In this document: in pieces, positions 1 to 8,092 of the stretch
How the letters are laid out: each line of letters begins with the position of its first letter
Position numbering within the stretch: position 1 is the first letter of the stretch
Assembly (NCBI GenBank): GCA_964611385.1
Contig: CAZSXS010000063.1
Location: forward strand, 1 to 22,140
Length of the DNA stretch: 22,140 nucleotides
DNA from: CAZSXS01 sp964611385
GTDB taxonomy: Bacteria > Bacillota > Clostridia > Lachnospirales > CAYPQA01
Direction of reading: 5' to 3'
The notes under the pieces: model-generated
Told to the model about the DNA's origin: nothing
Databases searched by the model: none
What the model saw: the letters and a program-made list of their open reading frames with translations, nothing else
Made by a program: the position numbers and the translations under genes

Positions 1-40
1 TTTCTCCACAATTCGGACATTTTACATCTATCTTCGCCAT
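1..40 (-). CDS. IS1-family InsA-like transposase, N-terminus only (runs off window)
   Basis: The minus strand from position 40 reads ATG and then MAKIDVKCPNCGE, running off the window edge. A short basic start followed by CPNCG, the first half of a zinc ribbon, is how InsA-type proteins of IS1 elements begin. The ORF lies just inside an IS1-like terminal sequence, with a TATAAT-like box between them, as in IS1. Only 13 residues are visible, so the family call rests on the combination of this N-terminus and the adjacent terminus. Another zinc-ribbon protein is possible. Confidence 0.45.
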   Translation of the reverse strand, partial: MAKIDVKCPNCGE

Positions 41-100
41 CTGTCGCCAACTTTCGTTTTTAACAGATTATACCACACTCAACAGGTTTAGTGCATTACC
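1..100 (-). mobile_element. End of an IS1-like insertion sequence
   Basis: Read on the minus strand, position 100 starts GGTAATGC, followed by AACCTGTTGAGTGTGG and TATAAT, then the InsA-like start at 40. IS1 ends in E. coli begin GGTAATG or GGTGATGC, followed by a CAACTTA-type block, and the insA promoter sits close inside the end. The boundary at 100 coincides with the point where the neighbouring regulator ORF stops resembling its own first half; its last residues (NALNLLSVV) are encoded by the element. The other end and any target duplication lie outside the window. Confidence 0.5.
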
Positions 101-790
101 ATTTATTTCATCAAAATCAGGTATAGTGACTTTGAGAGCTTCAATAACTAACTGCAAATATTGTTCCGTATAACCTTCTTTATTGTACATAACGGACGCA
201 TAAGAACTTTTAAGAAATTGAGTATTCGCACTTATTTGCATGATTTTTTCATCTTTTATTTGATTCAATAAACTCTCCGCCTCATCAGATTTTCTCAATG
301 CCAACAACGCATTTATCTCTCGTTTGAGTTGTTTGATTTTGAATTCATCCGCCGAGAGAAATGTGTCTATATATTGGTCAATGTTACGTCCAAGCCTTTG
401 TATAAATACTTCAAGCGAGAAAAAATTCGTATCAACCTTCTCCTTTTCAATCTTTGAGTAATTACCCTTGTTACATATGCCCTTACAAAGCTCATTTTGC
501 TTGACTCCTGCAATATTTTGAAATTCTTTAAGTAAATTACTTATGTTTTTACAATATCTTATTTTCTCATCACCAGATTTTATGTTTTCCAATGTCAAAC
601 AATAAAAGTCCTTGCCAACATCAACTTTTATAATATCAACCCCAAAAACAGTCTTAGCATTTTCCAAAGTCATATGTGCTTTGGAATGTTTACCCAACAT
701 CATATAACAATGATATGACTGTTTTAAAATTTCTTCACATAAAGCTTCATACCCTATTTTTGATAAGCATATCGCTTTATAATAAAGCAA
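68..790 (-). pseudogene. C-terminal fragment of the XRE/TPR regulator, frameshifted off and truncated by the IS1-like element
   Basis: This reading frame continues the helical-repeat protein that stops at 820. The frame is open well upstream of the nominal TTG at 790 (it reads KWNRGKDIPDLLYY), so the TTG is probably not a real start. Residues about 1-75 are TPR-like helices. Residues about 83-130 resemble a second, weak helix-turn-helix (NELCKG...NYSKIEKEK). Residues about 140-230 are again TPR-like. The end (VTIPDFDEIN) parallels ITFPEFTEED in the first half, and right there the ORF enters the IS1-like terminus and ends after nine IS-encoded residues. I read it as debris of one long regulator with the architecture HTH-TPR-HTH-TPR, broken twice. 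A separately translated gene from the TTG, helped by the AGGGGAAAGG upstream, cannot be excluded. Confidence 0.55.
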
Positions 791-819
791 GTCTGGGATA
801 TCCTTTCCCCTGTTCCACT

Positions 820-1542
820 TTAAAGTTGTTTTAATTGCGTTTCTATTGAATTGATTGCTTGAGCAAATTTCTCTGTTTTAATCAAAAGTTTAACTTTGCT
901 TAAGGCAACCCCTGGCAATATCCTTTCTTTGTGACAGTTGTCCAAGGGCAAGACCTCTATGCTTTTTTCCAATTGGCTAAAACCATCTATTGCTTTATCA
1001 ACCAATCCTAGCACCTCATAAACACAGAAAAGAGTATATATAAGATTCGGTTCTTCAAAAATGAGAATCTCTTTGGAAAAATCTTCTTCTGTAAATTCTG
1101 GAAAAGTGATATGTATAGCATCAATTATTGAGTTGATCGTTTGCTCAGTTATATCGTTATCTATTAAAGATATTTTTAATTCACAGTTTCTTACAAATTG
1201 GAGATTGATCCCTTTTTTAAATTCAATACTACTTTTAATTGTTTCTATTAGCTTTTTGACAAGCAAAATGTCCTCATGATCTATAGCCGTTATAATCCTA
1301 TTTCTGATGGAAATCATATCAAATGTTTGATTTTCAAGGTAAGGGCAAAAATAAGTTTCCTTGTTAAAGCCTAATTCAGACAAATAAAATTCTAAATTTT
1401 TTTTGCTTGGTTTTTGGTGTTCGTTTTCAATGCGTGACAATGTAACTTCAGAATGTTCTCCATAGGGCATAAGTTGATGTTGACAAAACTTTCGACGTAA
1501 ACGAAGCTGCCTTATCATTTTCCCTGAAAAATAACTTGACAC
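820..1542 (-). CDS. XRE-type helix-turn-helix regulator with TPR-like C-terminus (N-terminal part of a broken gene)
   Basis: The start is GTG at 1542, with AGGTGG seven bases upstream. Residues about 8-60 form an XRE-like HTH: an IRQLRLRRKF helix, then SEVTLSRIENEHQKPS as the recognition helix and turn. The remaining 180 residues are amphipathic helices in pairs, as in TPR regulators of the RRNPP/Rgg-PlcR type, which often sense a small peptide or partner protein. No peptide gene is seen nearby. The ORF stops at TAA in the run CTTTAAAG (818-825, plus strand). Adding one T there would join it to the 68-790 frame and give a protein of roughly 490 residues. Target and ligand are unknown. Function is probably lost if the frameshift is real. 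Confidence 0.65.
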   Translation of the reverse strand: MSSYFSGKMIRQLRLRRKFCQHQLMPYGEHSEVTLSRIENEHQKPSKKNLEFYLSELGFNKETYFCPYLENQTFDMISIRNRIITAIDHEDILLVKKLIETIKSSIEFKKGINLQFVRNCELKISLIDNDITEQTINSIIDAIHITFPEFTEEDFSKEILIFEEPNLIYTLFCVYEVLGLVDKAIDGFSQLEKSIEVLPLDNCHKERILPGVALSKVKLLIKTEKFAQAINSIETQLKQL

Positions 1543-1663
1543 TTATTCACCACCTATATAATTTTTTTTACAAGTTGTGGAATGTTGATGCTGATCAATG
1601 GCAAAGTAAGAGTAAAGCATAAAAATCAAAAAACCCCAGAAAGCAAGTCAAAAGCCAAGCATC

Positions 1664-3523
1664 TCAATAAACACTATAATAACACCAATCTCTAAAGAAC
1701 CCGATTTTATCCCCATCCTCTTCTTGAATTAAAGTAAAATCATAAGGCAGGCGTGGATAGTTCAATCTTAACTGATTGGTGTAGTTCATCAAGGCAGAGG
1801 TCTCTAAGCCCAGTAAGTCTAGCAAGGTTCCGCCCAGGTAAAAGGCCGAGAAGTCTTGGTGCGGCTCAATGGGTATCAAAGGGCAAGTTTCCTTGGCGGT
1901 GCTGTTTTGCCAGATCAGATAAGGCACAGTGTACCGCAGAGGCTTATAATCCGAACTTGCGCCAGTCTCCAGCTTTTGATAAAAATCTCCTTTTAAGGGT
2001 GGAAGGTGATCCCCAAAGTAAAGTAAGGTTACTGGCTCCTCCAGCTCTTTAAAATAAGCAACTAGCTTGCCCAGTTCCTTGTCGCAGTCAAGCAATCCGT
2101 AATAATAGTTTTTGAGCGCGTTTTCTTCGGCCTTGCTGAGCTTGACTTTGCTTCGAAAAAAGTCTTCGTCTTGAAAGCTTTTGTATTTCCCCTCATAGGG
2201 GCCATGATTTTGTATGGTGACGGTAAAACTAAGATAGGGCTGATCAGAAGTATCTATGTGCCGCTCAAAATTGTTGAGGATCTTTTGAATCGTTGCGGTT
2301 TCCGAAATGTACCCACCTTTGCTTTCGCTATTGCTAAAGGCTTCTAAGGCCTCGAATTTTTCAAAGCCCAGAGTTTGATAAGCTTCCTTCCGACCATAAA
2401 ACCACGAATAGCCCGGATGGATTGCCTCCGCGTAATAGCCTTGGGCCTTCAAGGTGCTGATAATGGAAGGCAGAGGTTTTTTCAGCTGCCCATAAGTATT
2501 GGGGCTTAGGTATTTGCTGCTCAATCCGGTCAGTACCTCAAATTCCGTATCCGCAGTTCCTCCGCCGGTTTGGGGGACGAATAAATTTCCGCTGATGGCT
2601 TCCTCTTTTATTTTTAAATAATTCGAATACGGATTTTCGAAACCTTCCAAATCAAAGGCCGGGTTCAAAAAAAGTTCGGAAAAGCTTTCACTCATGATCA
2701 GGATCAAGTGAGATTTTTGGCTATTGGGGGAAGCTGTATTCTGTTCCTTGGCTTTGGCACTGATTTCAGCTTCGGCATTTGCACTGATCTTAGCATCAGC
2801 ATTGGCACTGACCTCGACTTTGGCATTTGCACTGTTAGCTTCGGGTTTGGCTTCTGTTTTCAAATGTTCTAGTGCTTCCTCAAACGCCTTTTTGCTTATA
2901 GATGGCTCTTGCGGTGACTTCTCATTCAGCGCACAAAGAAAGGAATAGAGGAAACCTTTCCTGTAATCACTAGAGCCAGAATAAAGGGAGGCGTATAAGA
3001 TCGCCCCAAGCACAAGGCTTACCACCAGACAGCAGGTTCTGTACTTAAAGCTCATCTTAGCAGCTTTTATCCGCTTGCTGAGAAAAACAGACAGCAGGAT
3101 AAAGGCTCCCAAGCCTACGATCAGCTTCAGATAAAAAAATATACCCATGCTTTTCGCAATCCCGCCGAACTCGAAAATCACCAATAAGTCATAAGGCATG
3201 AAAGGCTCATTGCGTAGGGAAAGCTTGTTCAAATTGATGACGAAAAGCGTCAGGTAAAATAGCCCGGCTGCGGATATGGAAGGGATCAGCTTATTGCTTA
3301 AAAAGAACAGAAAAAGCATCAAGCCTAAAACTGGCAGCCAGTTCAGGATAAAATAAAAGAACCCCTCTAGCGTCAAACGCTGTATGAACAAGCCTTGCCA
3401 CTGGAAGATCGAACCGATCAACGTTATGACAAAGGAACACAGGAGTAAGAGGAATAGGCAAGTGTATTGCGTAAGTGGATGCTCTTTGTTGTTGGACTGG
3501 GTCTTGATTGAATCATTCTGCAT
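1664..3523 (-). CDS. LtaS-family lipoteichoic acid synthase / phosphoglycerol transferase
   Basis: This is a membrane enzyme of the sulfatase/alkaline-phosphatase superfamily that transfers glycerol-phosphate from phosphatidylglycerol to a growing polymer on the outer face of the membrane. About five hydrophobic segments lie in residues 20-185, followed by a low-complexity linker (about 220-265) and the extracellular catalytic domain (about 270-600). LtaS-type residues are visible: E279 in MSESF, the candidate nucleophile T323 in GGGTADTEF, HPGYSWFYGR at 369-378, H440 in QNHGPY, and D505-H506 in FGDHLPP. At 619 residues it has the usual family size. The start is ATG with AAGGAC ten bases upstream. 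It follows the sulfatase-fold gene after 47 bases and is probably in the same transcript. The exact polymer (LTA backbone or another glycerol-phosphate decoration) cannot be told. No obvious hairpin terminator was found after the stop. Confidence 0.88.
   Translation of the reverse strand: MQNDSIKTQSNNKEHPLTQYTCLFLLLLCSFVITLIGSIFQWQGLFIQRLTLEGFFYFILNWLPVLGLMLFLFFLSNKLIPSISAAGLFYLTLFVINLNKLSLRNEPFMPYDLLVIFEFGGIAKSMGIFFYLKLIVGLGAFILLSVFLSKRIKAAKMSFKYRTCCLVVSLVLGAILYASLYSGSSDYRKGFLYSFLCALNEKSPQEPSISKKAFEEALEHLKTEAKPEANSANAKVEVSANADAKISANAEAEISAKAKEQNTASPNSQKSHLILIMSESFSELFLNPAFDLEGFENPYSNYLKIKEEAISGNLFVPQTGGGTADTEFEVLTGLSSKYLSPNTYGQLKKPLPSIISTLKAQGYYAEAIHPGYSWFYGRKEAYQTLGFEKFEALEAFSNSESKGGYISETATIQKILNNFERHIDTSDQPYLSFTVTIQNHGPYEGKYKSFQDEDFFRSKVKLSKAEENALKNYYYGLLDCDKELGKLVAYFKELEEPVTLLYFGDHLPPLKGDFYQKLETGASSDYKPLRYTVPYLIWQNSTAKETCPLIPIEPHQDFSAFYLGGTLLDLLGLETSALMNYTNQLRLNYPRLPYDFTLIQEEDGDKIGFFRDWCYYSVY
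2738..2833 (-). repeat. 24-bp in-frame tandem repeat in the LtaS-like gene (4 units of 8 residues)
   Basis: Residues 231-262 of the LtaS-like protein are four imperfect 8-residue units: SANAKVEV, SANADAKI, SANAEAEI, SAKAKEQN. The DNA repeats with a 24-base period. It forms the linker between the last membrane segment and the catalytic domain. Such in-frame arrays can change copy number by slippage and alter linker length without breaking the frame. Confidence 0.8.
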
Positions 3524-3570
3524 GTTTGATGTCCTTCTTTAGTTTATAGAGTTCCTATCTCTAATAATTT

Positions 3571-5553
3571 TTACGTGATTAAGCACCCTATGTGATCCAT
3601 GATCTCTTTGCGGAGTACTTCCAATTTTGCACTTTGGTTCATTTGAAGCTTGCTTTCGTCATGCTCCAATGTTTCTGAGTACCCTTCCAGATTATAATCG
3701 CTGATTTGAGGGTCCGTCAGGTTGATAGTGGCATCATATTCTATGTTGTTTTTGGAAAGGAAGGTGTATCTATAATCGTTGTTGCATAAAATAGCCTTGT
3801 ATGGTCTGTTCAATGGAAGCTTCGCTTCCCCCACCTGCATATCTTCAACGAGGACATGTGGCCTCCCGCTTCCACCAAAAACCTTCGGTAATCTAGCATC
3901 GATACCAGCAACAGTGTGGGGTGCCCCTACCAGCTTGCATATGCTAGGGTATAAATCCATAATGCTGATGTATTCTTCTTGTGTGCCTAGGGCAGAGGTT
4001 GGAAGCGCGCCGTTCATCCGGCAAATGGCTTCCGGTTTATTTCCTGTTGCAACAAAGGCGACTACTCTTTCGTTAGGCTTATAATTCTTCTGAATGTAAT
4101 CCAATAAAACCCCCAGGTGCCGGTCTACCTCCTTTGGTCCAGTCGAGATCTTCGGCTTAGTATAGGAAAGGAAGATAAATTGCCTACATCCTGAAAATTG
4201 CTCTAACTGTAAGATCGTGTCTTCAACACAAGTCAGACAGCTGGTGTAGTCCGCGTTTTCGTTGATCATCCGGTGGAAACCCCTGTGTGCATTTCTGTAG
4301 GGCGTTAGTACGCTCGAATTACTAATGCAGCTGCAATGATACTCCCTGTGCAGTAGTTCACTCAAAAGGGGTAAGTCACCTGTAAACCCATCCTTGCAGA
4401 GAGAGCCGAAAATCTGATGGTTTGCAGGATATTGACCAGTCAGTAGGCTGGCTGTGTTTTGGAAGGTGGAGGTGCCGGTATTGAAGCAGTTTTTAAAATG
4501 AATTCCGTCAGAAAAAAAGCCTTCCAAATTGGGCATGAGACTCAGTTCTTCTGGGTCGTAGCCGTCAATCTGCAAAAGGAGTGCCAAGCGGGGCTTATCG
4601 TTGCGCTTTTCATTGCTCTTTTCATTGTATTTTTGGATTTCAATAGGTTGCCCCATGATAAACTCTGAGTCCGAGATGATCTTTGAGGGGCCAGTGGCTC
4701 GAAGAAAACTGAAAATCCCCTGTCTCACCTGTATGCTCTCACAGTTCTTATTTTCAATACGCCCTTGACTTACGGAGCGGTATATCCCTTCGATGTCTTC
4801 AACAGATACACGCTGGTCGGCCTTGCCGCTTATGGGAATGATAAAATCCCCATTTTCCAAGAGATACTTTCGGGTGTATTTGCATGGAATGCTGTCATTG
4901 GCCAATATGTTGCAGTTGGGTTTGTCCTGCAGCGTTTGTTTAAGGCCCTCTTTTAGTAACAGCGAAGCTTCGGAAAGAAAGCAACTGTGTAGCTGTCTTT
5001 CCTTATATAATGATGCTACCGTGTCCTTTTGAACTTCTTTATCCGTATGAGTCTCCGTTTTTGTATAAGCTTCCACATCCATATAATAAGGAAGTCTTTC
5101 GCCTTCCTCGTTGAGTTTAAGAAAGTTTGAAAAAGCTTCATGATCTTGATAGAAGCGCATTTTTTCCTCTAAGTTGACATCAGTCATCGTGCTTTTTAAG
5201 AGTGTGTGTAATTTTTCTGCTTCTTCCAAGAATTCGTTTCTGCTGAAGCATTGAATGTATGCATAGGCTTTGGCCAGGCTGTCGGCCGCTTCTTGATAGT
5301 CCTCGTTTTCAAACTGCATATTCGCTAAGGATAATAGATTACTGATGTTGAGCCTTCTTTTATTGAGGCCCAGTTTCATTTGTCGAACAGCCCCAGGCAA
5401 ATCGCCCTTAAGCGCCCGATCCAAGGCTCTCATCTTATAAATTTCATTGTCATAAGGATTTTTAGCTTCATACTTATTGATAGCACTACTGATCTCATCA
5501 AATCTTTGCTCCTCAATGAGCTTCATTACGATCATTTCTACATCGATTTTCAT
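3571..5553 (-). CDS. TPR protein with a degenerate sulfatase/alkaline-phosphatase-fold domain
   Basis: A 660-residue protein with no signal peptide or membrane segment seen. Residues about 1-120 are helical and TPR-like. Residues about 320-560 match the sulfatase-fold order: LLLQIDGYD (about 325-333, first metal-site strand), TSTFQNTASLLTGQYPANH (about 361-379, where the nucleophile signature and LLTG-x-PxxH lie), DRHLGVLLDYIQ (about 477-488) and IMDLYPSICKLVGAP (about 531-545). The usual late metal motif (SDHG-like, between the last two) reads VATGNKPEA, so the expected Asp-His ligands are missing. This suggests a binding or pseudo-enzyme role, or unusual metal chemistry. RBS AAGGAG lies seven bases before the ATG. 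It sits between a motility-accessory (DUF115) gene pair and an LtaS-like gene, so a part in surface or flagellar glycan/phosphate modification is a reasonable inference, not shown. Confidence 0.7.
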   Translation of the reverse strand: MKIDVEMIVMKLIEEQRFDEISSAINKYEAKNPYDNEIYKMRALDRALKGDLPGAVRQMKLGLNKRRLNISNLLSLANMQFENEDYQEAADSLAKAYAYIQCFSRNEFLEEAEKLHTLLKSTMTDVNLEEKMRFYQDHEAFSNFLKLNEEGERLPYYMDVEAYTKTETHTDKEVQKDTVASLYKERQLHSCFLSEASLLLKEGLKQTLQDKPNCNILANDSIPCKYTRKYLLENGDFIIPISGKADQRVSVEDIEGIYRSVSQGRIENKNCESIQVRQGIFSFLRATGPSKIISDSEFIMGQPIEIQKYNEKSNEKRNDKPRLALLLQIDGYDPEELSLMPNLEGFFSDGIHFKNCFNTGTSTFQNTASLLTGQYPANHQIFGSLCKDGFTGDLPLLSELLHREYHCSCISNSSVLTPYRNAHRGFHRMINENADYTSCLTCVEDTILQLEQFSGCRQFIFLSYTKPKISTGPKEVDRHLGVLLDYIQKNYKPNERVVAFVATGNKPEAICRMNGALPTSALGTQEEYISIMDLYPSICKLVGAPHTVAGIDARLPKVFGGSGRPHVLVEDMQVGEAKLPLNRPYKAILCNNDYRYTFLSKNNIEYDATINLTDPQISDYNLEGYSETLEHDESKLQMNQSAKLEVLRKEIMDHIGCLIT

Positions 5554-5639
5554 AAAAAGACTCCTTAATTCTTATACTCATTTATTCTGAATGGGTACCA
5601 CATCGGGGCACGCACCAAATAACAACGGGATTCACGCCC

Positions 5640-5713
5640 AAGCATCGGTAGGGACACCGCCCTACACTCGTACTGGTCGTAAGCCGTTTCGGGCGGTATC
5701 TCTACCGACGCTT
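5640..5713. repeat. Long imperfect palindrome (MITE-like or structured intergenic element)
   Basis: The arms 5640-5662 and 5691-5713 are inverted copies over 23 bases with about three mismatches (AAGCATCGGTAGGGACACC against its partner), separated by 28 bases. A smaller hairpin, GTAGGG/CCCTAC, is nested in the left arm at 5648-5665. It fills the gap between the small protein gene and the TPR-sulfatase gene, which are both on the minus strand. It has no U-tract, so it is not a standard terminator. GC content is higher than in the flanks. No second copy was seen in this window. Confidence 0.55.
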
Positions 5714-5765
5714 TTATCGGAACGCTTTTTGCTGATCGTATCCTTCAATTTACTACTATCTAGCC

Positions 5766-6062
5766 CTATACAGCGCACCAGCCCTCGAGGATGGGTTCCA
5801 ATTCGTATTCCAGTAGATCTGCTAAGAGAACATAGTCCTTTTTTGATAAGCAGATCAAAATCTGGTTTTCGATTGCATGAACGGCAGAGACTAGGGCTTT
5901 GTCTGTAAAGAGGTTCTCCAGTAAAAAATAGATTCCGTCACAAATGGCGCCGATGATATCAAGCTTTGAAATATCTCCACAGCGCAAGTCAAGGATTAGG
6001 TTGACCAGGCTGCTGTGCAAGCGGACGCAATAGTCTGATACTTCACTCAATTGCTTTGTCAT
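5766..6062 (-). CDS. Small helical protein of unknown function, translationally coupled to the DUF115 gene
   Basis: A 98-residue protein. Its ATG overlaps the TGA stop of the upstream DUF115 gene (ATGA, 4-base overlap), and GGAGG lies seven bases before the start inside that gene, so it is very probably translated. I recognise no family. It appears almost entirely alpha-helical, with no signal peptide or clear membrane span, three cysteines and an acidic C-terminal part (LLEYELEPILEGW). Coupling to a motility-accessory protein suggests a partner or chaperone role in flagellin modification. That is inference from position only. Confidence 0.7.
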   Translation of the reverse strand: MTKQLSEVSDYCVRLHSSLVNLILDLRCGDISKLDIIGAICDGIYFLLENLFTDKALVSAVHAIENQILICLSKKDYVLLADLLEYELEPILEGWCAV

Positions 6063-7996
6063 AAGGCCGCCTCCGCAATTTTTTCATAGGCTGAGACAAA
6101 GGTATTATACAGATCAAGGGACTGCAAGGCAAGGAAAAAATCCTGATTCACTCGGACGTAAAAATCGTTCTCGTGTGGAAAGCTTTCATGGATCAGGCGA
6201 TCTTCCACACTTTTCATCACATAGGATCTCAAGGTCTCAAAGGGGGTAAGAACCTTTTCTTTTCCCAAGTCTCTGAACTTGATGCAGACTCGGACAAAGT
6301 TTTGCAAGTGTAAAAGTGCATCGGGATCATTCTGTAGCTCCTCATTACTGTGGATGGGGTGCCTGAATTTCATTTCACTGCCCTGCTCTACAAGCTCGTC
6401 CCACTCCTTTAATCTTTCCTTTAGCTCTGTATAGATCGCCAATACCTTTTGCCTTTCTTCTCTACTCATCTGATTTTCGGTTTGAATCCTGTCTGTGATA
6501 CCTTTCACGTCTATCTCCTCCACGCAATATTTTTTGATCACTTCACCCAGCCGCATAACCTTTGTTCCTTCGATATACGCGCCACCCTCAGTGGCATCAA
6601 TGTAGAGCCTCTCTGACGGATCAGCAGCAATGAATTCCTGAATCAGCCTCAGAAACCATATCCATACATCATTGGATTCGACAAAGCCCCCGTAGATATC
6701 CTTGACCTTGCAGGTGTTAAAGACAGGCTTTTCAACATCCACGTGATCGGTAGCATGATGCTTGTTGTCCGTATTGGCCAAGTCCTGTCCGATCAGTATG
6801 ACAGGGTTGCAGTTGAAAACCCGGGCAGCGTAATCAAGGGCAACGGTAGTTACCGTCCCGCCCATGTTCATGTGAAAGTCGCTAGGCTGCCGCCCCAAGA
6901 CTTCAGCCAGAATCGGAATAAAACCGTCCTCTGAGTTGTTGCCCAGGATTTTGATGCCTTTGTGCAAATCCAGAAGCTGAGGAGAACCATAAAAGGAAGT
7001 CAAGAGGGGATAAGAAAAGGTTTTGTTGGGATACTCCTTGTCCAAAAAAATCTGATTCACATCAATGGAGGCAATGAAGTCCGGCTCTATTCCTCTCTTG
7101 CGCAGACTGATGTAAGCGCTGGCCATACAAATGATCACTGCCTTGCCCTTTGCTTCCCTTAAGAGATGGACATTCTTATCCAGAGAGGGTCCAGCCGAGA
7201 CGATGATCGCGGGCTTGTCTTTGAAGGCATTCTTGAAATCCATCGTAAAGAGCGCATCAAATACGTACTTTGTATTTTTGAACACGCTTTTAAAGTATAA
7301 GGGCATCATATGGACACCTGTGTTACGGTTGATATTCATGTCTCGAGTATTTTCGTTGATGTGCTCAAACACTGCGTCCACATATTCCTTGTAGGCCACA
7401 TAATAAGGCAAGCTTCTGTTAAACAGCACATGATCCAGGGTGTAGGCATTAAAGAGCTTCTGATTAATTGCCTTCATGTCTTCTATGTTTTCGCACACCA
7501 TGATATCCACGTCATCGTTTTCAAAGATGTCTGAGTAATCGTTTTCCTCCAGGAGCTTAAAAAAAAGTCTATGATCTGGCTCAATGAGTACTAGGCGATT
7601 GGTCAAGCTCATTCGCTCCATAATCTCCCTGGCCTGGTACCCAAGCCCCAGCCCCAACAAGACAATGGTTTGATTGTAGGCAAAGGGAATGTCATTAACA
7701 AAAACTACGGCCTCCCGACGCGGGCAAAAGCTGCTGTGCACATAGAGATCATATCTATCTTTTAGTAGTCGGGCAGTTTTTTGACCAGACTTTGCGGTTT
7801 CGTAAAGCAGCTCGGCAGGCTTGTCCGAAGAGGCCGACTGAACAGGTGAATCTAATTCTGCTGATGAATGCGATTGAGCTGTTGAAGTGGACTCAGCTGA
7901 AGCTTTGGTCTTGGTATATAAATCCAATAGATCCTGACTGCTATTATTCTTTTTCTTTGAAAGGGCATTGATGTTTTTTAAGAAAACTGGGGTCAT
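6059..7996 (-). CDS. DUF115 (MptE-like) motility accessory factor, putative flagellin glycosylation protein
   Basis: Proteins of this family (Maf, motility-associated factor) are needed to glycosylate flagellin with nonulosonic acids in several bacteria. Residues about 20-70 form a Ser/Ala-rich linker. A Rossmann-like part has IVLLGLGLGYQAREI, and the hallmark DUF115 segment reads AIIVSAGPSLDKN, followed by MASAYISLRKRGIEPDFI and, later, VILIGQDLAN. I set the start at ATG 7996, which has CGGAGG six bases upstream and gives 645 residues. The longer TTG-started frame would overlap the greA -35 box and lacks a proper RBS. It is divergent from greA and forms an operon with the small protein that overlaps its stop. 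No flagellin gene is in the window, so the substrate is inferred from the family. Confidence 0.82.
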   Translation of the reverse strand: MTPVFLKNINALSKKKNNSSQDLLDLYTKTKASAESTSTAQSHSSAELDSPVQSASSDKPAELLYETAKSGQKTARLLKDRYDLYVHSSFCPRREAVVFVNDIPFAYNQTIVLLGLGLGYQAREIMERMSLTNRLVLIEPDHRLFFKLLEENDYSDIFENDDVDIMVCENIEDMKAINQKLFNAYTLDHVLFNRSLPYYVAYKEYVDAVFEHINENTRDMNINRNTGVHMMPLYFKSVFKNTKYVFDALFTMDFKNAFKDKPAIIVSAGPSLDKNVHLLREAKGKAVIICMASAYISLRKRGIEPDFIASIDVNQIFLDKEYPNKTFSYPLLTSFYGSPQLLDLHKGIKILGNNSEDGFIPILAEVLGRQPSDFHMNMGGTVTTVALDYAARVFNCNPVILIGQDLANTDNKHHATDHVDVEKPVFNTCKVKDIYGGFVESNDVWIWFLRLIQEFIAADPSERLYIDATEGGAYIEGTKVMRLGEVIKKYCVEEIDVKGITDRIQTENQMSREERQKVLAIYTELKERLKEWDELVEQGSEMKFRHPIHSNEELQNDPDALLHLQNFVRVCIKFRDLGKEKVLTPFETLRSYVMKSVEDRLIHESFPHENDFYVRVNQDFFLALQSLDLYNTFVSAYEKIAEAAL

Positions 7997-8025
7997 TGTA
8001 TGCCTCCGGTTAAAATTATATTTTG

Positions 8026-8054
8026 TTGACAATACTAGTACTTTACTCTATAAT
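8026..8054 (+). promoter_or_regulatory. Sigma-A promoter for greA-lysS
   Basis: TTGACA at 8026-8031 and TATAAT at 8049-8054 are separated by 17 bases, a perfect consensus. The expected transcript start near 8061 leaves too little room for translation from the ATG at 8066 and supports the start at 8093. The same short region also serves the divergent DUF115 gene. Confidence 0.85.
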
Positions 8055-8092
8055 CTTCAAAAAATATGGCAAGAAAGCCAGTGGAGGTAAAG

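Noticed and set aside
1543..1663. Possible terminator or small RNA between the LtaS-like gene and the regulator
   Set aside because: No stable hairpin with a T run could be found; nothing supportable in this gap.
7997..8032. Longer TTG start for the DUF115 protein
   Set aside because: The ATG at 7996 has CGGAGG at the right distance; the extension runs into the promoter region of greA.
8066..8092. Longer start of greA at 8066
   Set aside because: It lies about five bases after the expected transcript start with no RBS. The ATG at 8093 has GGAGG and gives the normal GreA length.
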